From positions 1,228,373 through 1,292,372 of the forward strand of contig NW_019774180.1 of the NCBI RefSeq assembly GCF_001039355.2: a stretch of 64,000 bases of DNA, read 5' to 3'. Each line of letters begins with the position of its first letter. The stretch's first letter is position 1. A program made the translations under genes and the position numbers. This document shows positions 59,631 to 64,000 of this stretch, piece by piece. The stretch comes from Lingula anatina. Taxonomy: Eukaryota > Brachiopoda > Lingulata > Lingulida > Lingulidae. The notes under the pieces are model-generated. The model was not told the DNA's origin. It ran no database searches and worked only from the letters and a program-made list of their open reading frames with translations.

Positions 59631-59947
59631 GGCCCAGTTTTATAAAGGACGTTTAGCACTAACCAGTGGATAAGCCTAACCAGTGGATAAATTCTCCTAA
59701 CACCCATTAACTAAAGGATGGTCAAAATGTGTTTCATATATAGTGTTCAAACAGCCAATTAGATAACTGGTCAGTGTTAAACTGGATAAAATAATTATTT
59801 AAAGGTCAATTAACTAACGGACTATTTAAACACTGTTTATGAAACACAATTTCATCCGTCTATTAGTTTGCGGGGTTTAGGAGAATTTATCCACTGGTTA
59901 GAGTTAAACACTGGTTAGTGCTAAACGCCCTTTATAAAACTGGGCCC
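59631..59947. mobile_element. Foldback MITE with GGGCCCAGTTTTATAAAG ends
   Basis: Long inverted arms: left starts GGGCCCAGTTTTATAAAGG and includes TTAGCACTAACCAGTG; right is its inverted partner, with both sides sharing GGATAAATTCTCCTAA. The unit is about 317 bp, has no coding capacity and no clear target duplication. Confidence 0.7.
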
Positions 59948-60476
59948 TGGTTTTTAATATAGCTCTTTGCACTTAACAGATTGTCTCCACGATAGCGTGG
60001 GCTGCGCAGTTACTTCCACTGCTAACTGATGTAAATGTCATGCTGAAAATACGTTTTTAATACCCTCAACTTATTCACCCATATAAATAAATTATGGTTA
60101 TGAAAAAACATCTTACACGCCAAAAAACAACAGACTGGGCCTTGGACGAAATTTTTTTTTGTCCAAGCTCGAGTTATTTTAGTATTTTTTGGCCAAAAAA
60201 ATCCCTTGCAAATACAGTCACATGAATTAATTTGACGTTTCATTAAGGCAAGACGGGCCAATCAAAATCCACACAGGAAACCACGTGAACAAGCTGTCCA
60301 GTGAGAATGAACTCTGCAACAATGTGATGATTTTGTCATACAATCCCAAAAGGAACAGTACACAATGTACTATCCTGAGTAATCCTGCAATCACTAGGGA
60401 AAAGGTTTTTATATATTTGCTATAGAAGGTGTATCCACCATTTGATAATTATGAAGAATATCCTTGCCACATAAGA

Positions 60477-63400
60477 TCATATGGTTATCTCTCCTGCATG
60501 ATTCATGTAGCCATAAGTATTATAATGATCCATTCCCTTACTGGAAGACATACCATGCCAGTCTGAGTTCACATAGGGATCTTTTTGTGTTAATCCTCCA
60601 TTTATTTGCAACAAACTACTGTCAATACTTGTCTGTGAAGTTCTTTTTAATGTCCTTATATAACTCTCTTTCTCAAATGCAACATTATCAAAACTGTAGA
60701 CAGATACAGATTCCAAAATGTCTGTCATGGTGATGGTGCCATTGCCCATTTTCTTTCGATGGTGGTGCTGACTACTCAGGCCTGAGCTCGATGCATAAGC
60801 AGTGGAGGAGCGTTCGCTGCTCTCTTGTGAGGGAAGTACTGTTAAAGGTCTCTCCACACTTCGACTCTCGATTACATTTTCCAAGAGAATCACCATAAAT
60901 GTGTAGCAGTAGATATATTCCACCTGAAGTGGAAATTGCATAAGTGTTAATTATTACTTCTTTTAAAAATTAACAAGTTCAATCATATCTTAAAGGAACA
61001 ATATGAAAATATGAAATCATTGAGAAAGTATGATTCCTACTGAAGATTAGTCTGGCTATGGTATTTTAAAAATACATTTCATTATTTTTTCATCAAATTT
61101 CATTCTGGTAAATGTAAATTGTATTTTTAGAACATGATATTTTAATATAAATATATGATAACATAAAAATACAATTACTATATACGTTGCATAATATTAA
61201 TATGCCACTCCATCCTAAAACCCATTTCCCCTTATTATTCATGCCAATATGTCACCAGTTCCAAGTTATTTACAAAGAAGCAATGCATTATGATTTCAAT
61301 TTGATATATACAGCTTCAAACATACAAGTATGCTGGAAAAGAAAAACAAATCCAATGTACCTGTGGTAGATCACATACACTATGCACTGTACATTTATAA
61401 ACAAAATGTTAGTATTGCTACCTGCGTATTAAATCCAATAAGCATTTCATTAGTAATATACAACCTTTGCTCACTTTACACAAGCAATCTGTGGCAAACA
61501 GTTAGCCCCAATAGTTGTTGTTTTTTCTACGTTATTAAAATTCACATTTAATGTAAATGAACTGACTTGTGTTCAAGTCAATTTTTAACAGCCAATTTAA
61601 TCTTTTTAACATATATGTACTTAAGTAAAATGTTATTTATACCTACAAGGTGCGTTTAATAAATTTGTGAAGGTTAAAGAGCATAATGAGGGTGATGTTT
61701 CTTAAGTAAAGAGCTTTAATGTAAATACTGACACCTCTTAATGTGTTTGATACATGTAAATTGCACATATTTTGAACACCCTTAATATTAAACTTTCAAA
61801 TATATTCATTATCAAAGTCTTCTTGTTAAAAGAAATAAAAAATATCATGGGTTAAATGACAGAGAATAACCTATATTAGATGCCTAGCCACGTGTTGCCT
61901 GGATTGTAGTCAGTCTCACAAACTAAAGAGAATCAATAATGTAAAAAAAAAAACATTTGATCACTGACTATTGTTCATATCATATCTTCCAGATAAAAAC
62001 TTGTGCACAATTTTCATAAAGATGTTTAACAACAAAACTTAAAACTTTTGCAGTGTTTATTCACAATCAGGGTGACCTAGCTTACAGGTAAAATGGTGTT
62101 TATGAAATATTCATCTATTTAAATCAGTGCACTCCATGACAAAGACTAAGTAGTTGATGCCATGAGGTCTTTGTTGACTGATTACACCAAATTTGAAATA
62201 AAGTAGAACAGAAATAGCTGGATCATTAAGAAATTTCTACACTTGTGCAATTTATACACATAAACTTTTTGTATATTCTTAAGTCAATATACTTATGTTA
62301 CATCTTCTACTTGATATCACTAATAAAATGCCACCAAATCCACATTGGAAATCAAAGTTCAAATCTAGGTTGGGAAGACAGATAAAGGATGTTGTTTTAA
62401 AGACTGGGTATTTCAATTTGAGTCGTAAATAAGTCAAATAAATACTAAAAGACCATCCTATGTTTTGAAATTCTTCTCCACCTTATATTGAGCCAACATC
62501 TTGGATGCCAAATTTTTATTGTTGAAAATTTGTTTAAAAAAATGTGGAACAATACGCACATACTAGTAACACCCTGAACCAAAATGCTAAATTGTTATAC
62601 CAGCAGTAGTTGATAAGTAACTTAATAAATGAGCCATGCAGTGATCTGTGTTAAGTCACCTTTGACATTGGAGACCTTAACAAGAAGTGAGGTCATATTC
62701 CAATGCATCCGTCATGAAACTGTAACAGAAATAAAGCTCTTCCTGCAAGAAAGGGAGGGAACAGAGTGAAAGTCAGTTTTTACAGAAAGTCAGTGACAAG
62801 AAAGGAAAATGTCCTATTTAGACACAATGCATACAATTAGGTCCAAAACTTAACATAAAAGACTGATAGCAACGATGAAGATGAAATAACTCAATATTAA
62901 GTATATGACAAATAAAGGAGAAATGTGTCATCAAAAGTTTTCATAAGATTTGATATTAAGGCAAGAAAATGGTATTCCTGCATTATACTTATTGTCTCCT
63001 GTGAGGATCTATGGTAATTTTTTAATTGCAGCATAATTCATTGTGAAGATTACATATCACAGTCAAGTAAAATGATATCATGTATATTTTACTAAATCAG
63101 ATTCCTTTGTAAACTTATACCAAACTGAATGCCGACAGGAGTTGCACAGCATTTCCAAGATCATATTATGAATTTCTGCTTGGTTACAACTTTTTCCAAT
63201 TAAAGAAAAAATGTGCTGACATAGATGCTTAATGTCAAATAAATAAAACAGTGTCTGTACACAAAAATACTTTAAAAATAAGTAAATAAATGCATTTTAA
63301 TATATATACAGATTATTTGAACTCTTTATTTTATCACATATTTCCATTTTTAATTCTTCCAAGCTTTTTCAAAACTGAAATCATAAACAATTCAATCCAA

Positions 63401-63723
63401 ATCTTTGGTCCATCTATTAGTGATACTTTTTACCTAAGCAAAGAAAGTAATATTCTCTTCTTTAACTTTCCCACTGTAATTTTTATCTCATGTTTAAATT
63501 TAAATTGATTCCATTATTCATTAAAACAAATTTGGAAATTTTAATAAAAGTTGTATAAAAATGTTTTCATAAACAAATATTGCTTACCAAATTCTCTACC
63601 AGCTGAGGGCGATTCATCTTGACAGTTTTTACTGCCTTAAAAATGTCGACTTCTCCTTCAGCCTTCAGTTTCTCGCACGCCATGCTAATTGCACAGAACA
63701 CACCACAGCGACTCACACCATTC
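60477..63723 (-). CDS. Receptor-type protein tyrosine phosphatase, last two coding exons (partial)
   Basis: Exons 63723-63588 and 60923-60477 (TGA) on the minus strand join in phase 0; the gene continues beyond the window. The first exon encodes the end of a phosphatase domain: NGVSRCGVFCAISMACEKL, then EGEVDIFKAVKTVKMNRPQL, which is the P-loop arginine and the following helix of the PTP fold. The second starts VEYIYCYTFMVILLENVIES, the final PTP helix, and continues into a 120-residue serine-rich cytosolic tail. The P-loop has VSRCG where active domains normally have xGR[ST]G, as in many membrane-distal D2 domains, so this is probably D2 with weak or no activity. The catalytic cysteine would be in the preceding exon, outside the window. 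The tail has PYVNS and GYMNH, and ends GEITI. Exact receptor subtype not determined. Confidence 0.85.
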
Positions 63724-64000
63724 CTGGAAAGAGGGATTATATTATTCCAATATTATATACATCTTTATTATGTGAGATATTAATACAGTTTTTATCAAAC
63801 ACATTTTTCATGGAATGGTGCATGTGTGTATGTGTGTCTGTGCATGCTTGCGTGCGTGCATGTGTATTTGAGTTTGCAATGTGTTTGTCTCATCACATTA
63901 TGGTAAATAAAATTATCCATTTAATAACTCACAATGATATATAAATATTATGCAAAACAAATTTTCTCAGATTTCCTTTAAAAATGAATAAAAACCCACT

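Larger units (their letters stand above)
57593..60476. other. Intergenic region rich in repeats
   Basis: Apart from the direct repeat, microsatellites, ribozyme candidate and MITE listed separately, 58380-59620 and 59950-60476 hold nothing I can assign. An acceptor-like TTTCTTTCAATGCAG at about 59009-59021 is followed by only six open codons; it could serve as an alternative last exon of the Death-domain gene. Confidence 0.4.

Noticed and set aside
1-64000. tRNA, rRNA or CRISPR-like arrays
   Set aside because: No B-box (GGTTCGAATCC-type) with matching acceptor stem, no rRNA segments and no regularly spaced repeats were seen.

Overview
This window is animal nuclear DNA: spliced genes with GT-AG introns, AT-rich introns and spacers, many short foldback transposons and microsatellites, and a single ambiguous base at 28283. 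The clear orthologues (CERT1/COL4A3BP and GPR19) are close to the vertebrate proteins, but gene structure and the dense MITE content suggest an invertebrate, most likely an invertebrate deuterostome (amphioxus, hemichordate or echinoderm type). The species cannot be fixed from the sequence alone.

Layout from left to right. (1) 30-12518, plus strand: the 3' two thirds of an unconventional myosin whose tail carries an SH2 domain and tyrosine/proline motifs; its 5' end lies outside the window. (2) 14048-16444 (or 16574), plus strand: a small unrecognised basic, serine-rich gene behind a cluster of CRE-like sites. (3) 20174-42722, minus strand: a complete ceramide transfer protein gene (PH domain, serine-repeat motif, FFAT motif, START domain) in about 13 coding exons, with two interchangeable START exons. 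One of its introns holds a near-identical 1.7-1.9 kb repeat, split by the ambiguous base, that contains a coding exon twice. (4) 48482-49597, plus strand: a single-exon GPR19 receptor, followed by a 67-bp copy of its own tail and a dead Tc1-like transposase. (5) 53569-57592, plus strand: a three-exon gene joining a Death domain to several hydrophobic segments, an architecture I do not recognise. (6) 57600-60000: microsatellites, a 78-bp exact direct repeat, a hammerhead ribozyme candidate on the minus strand and a foldback element. (7) 60477-63723, minus strand: the last two coding exons of a receptor-type tyrosine phosphatase.

The genes do not form an operon or an evident pathway. Several do touch on phosphotyrosine signalling (myosin-SH2, phosphatase) and lipid transport (CERT), but the neighbourhood gives no reason to link them. 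The most unusual items are the myosin-SH2 fusion, the paired START exons of CERT, the Death-domain membrane protein and the hammerhead ribozyme motif.
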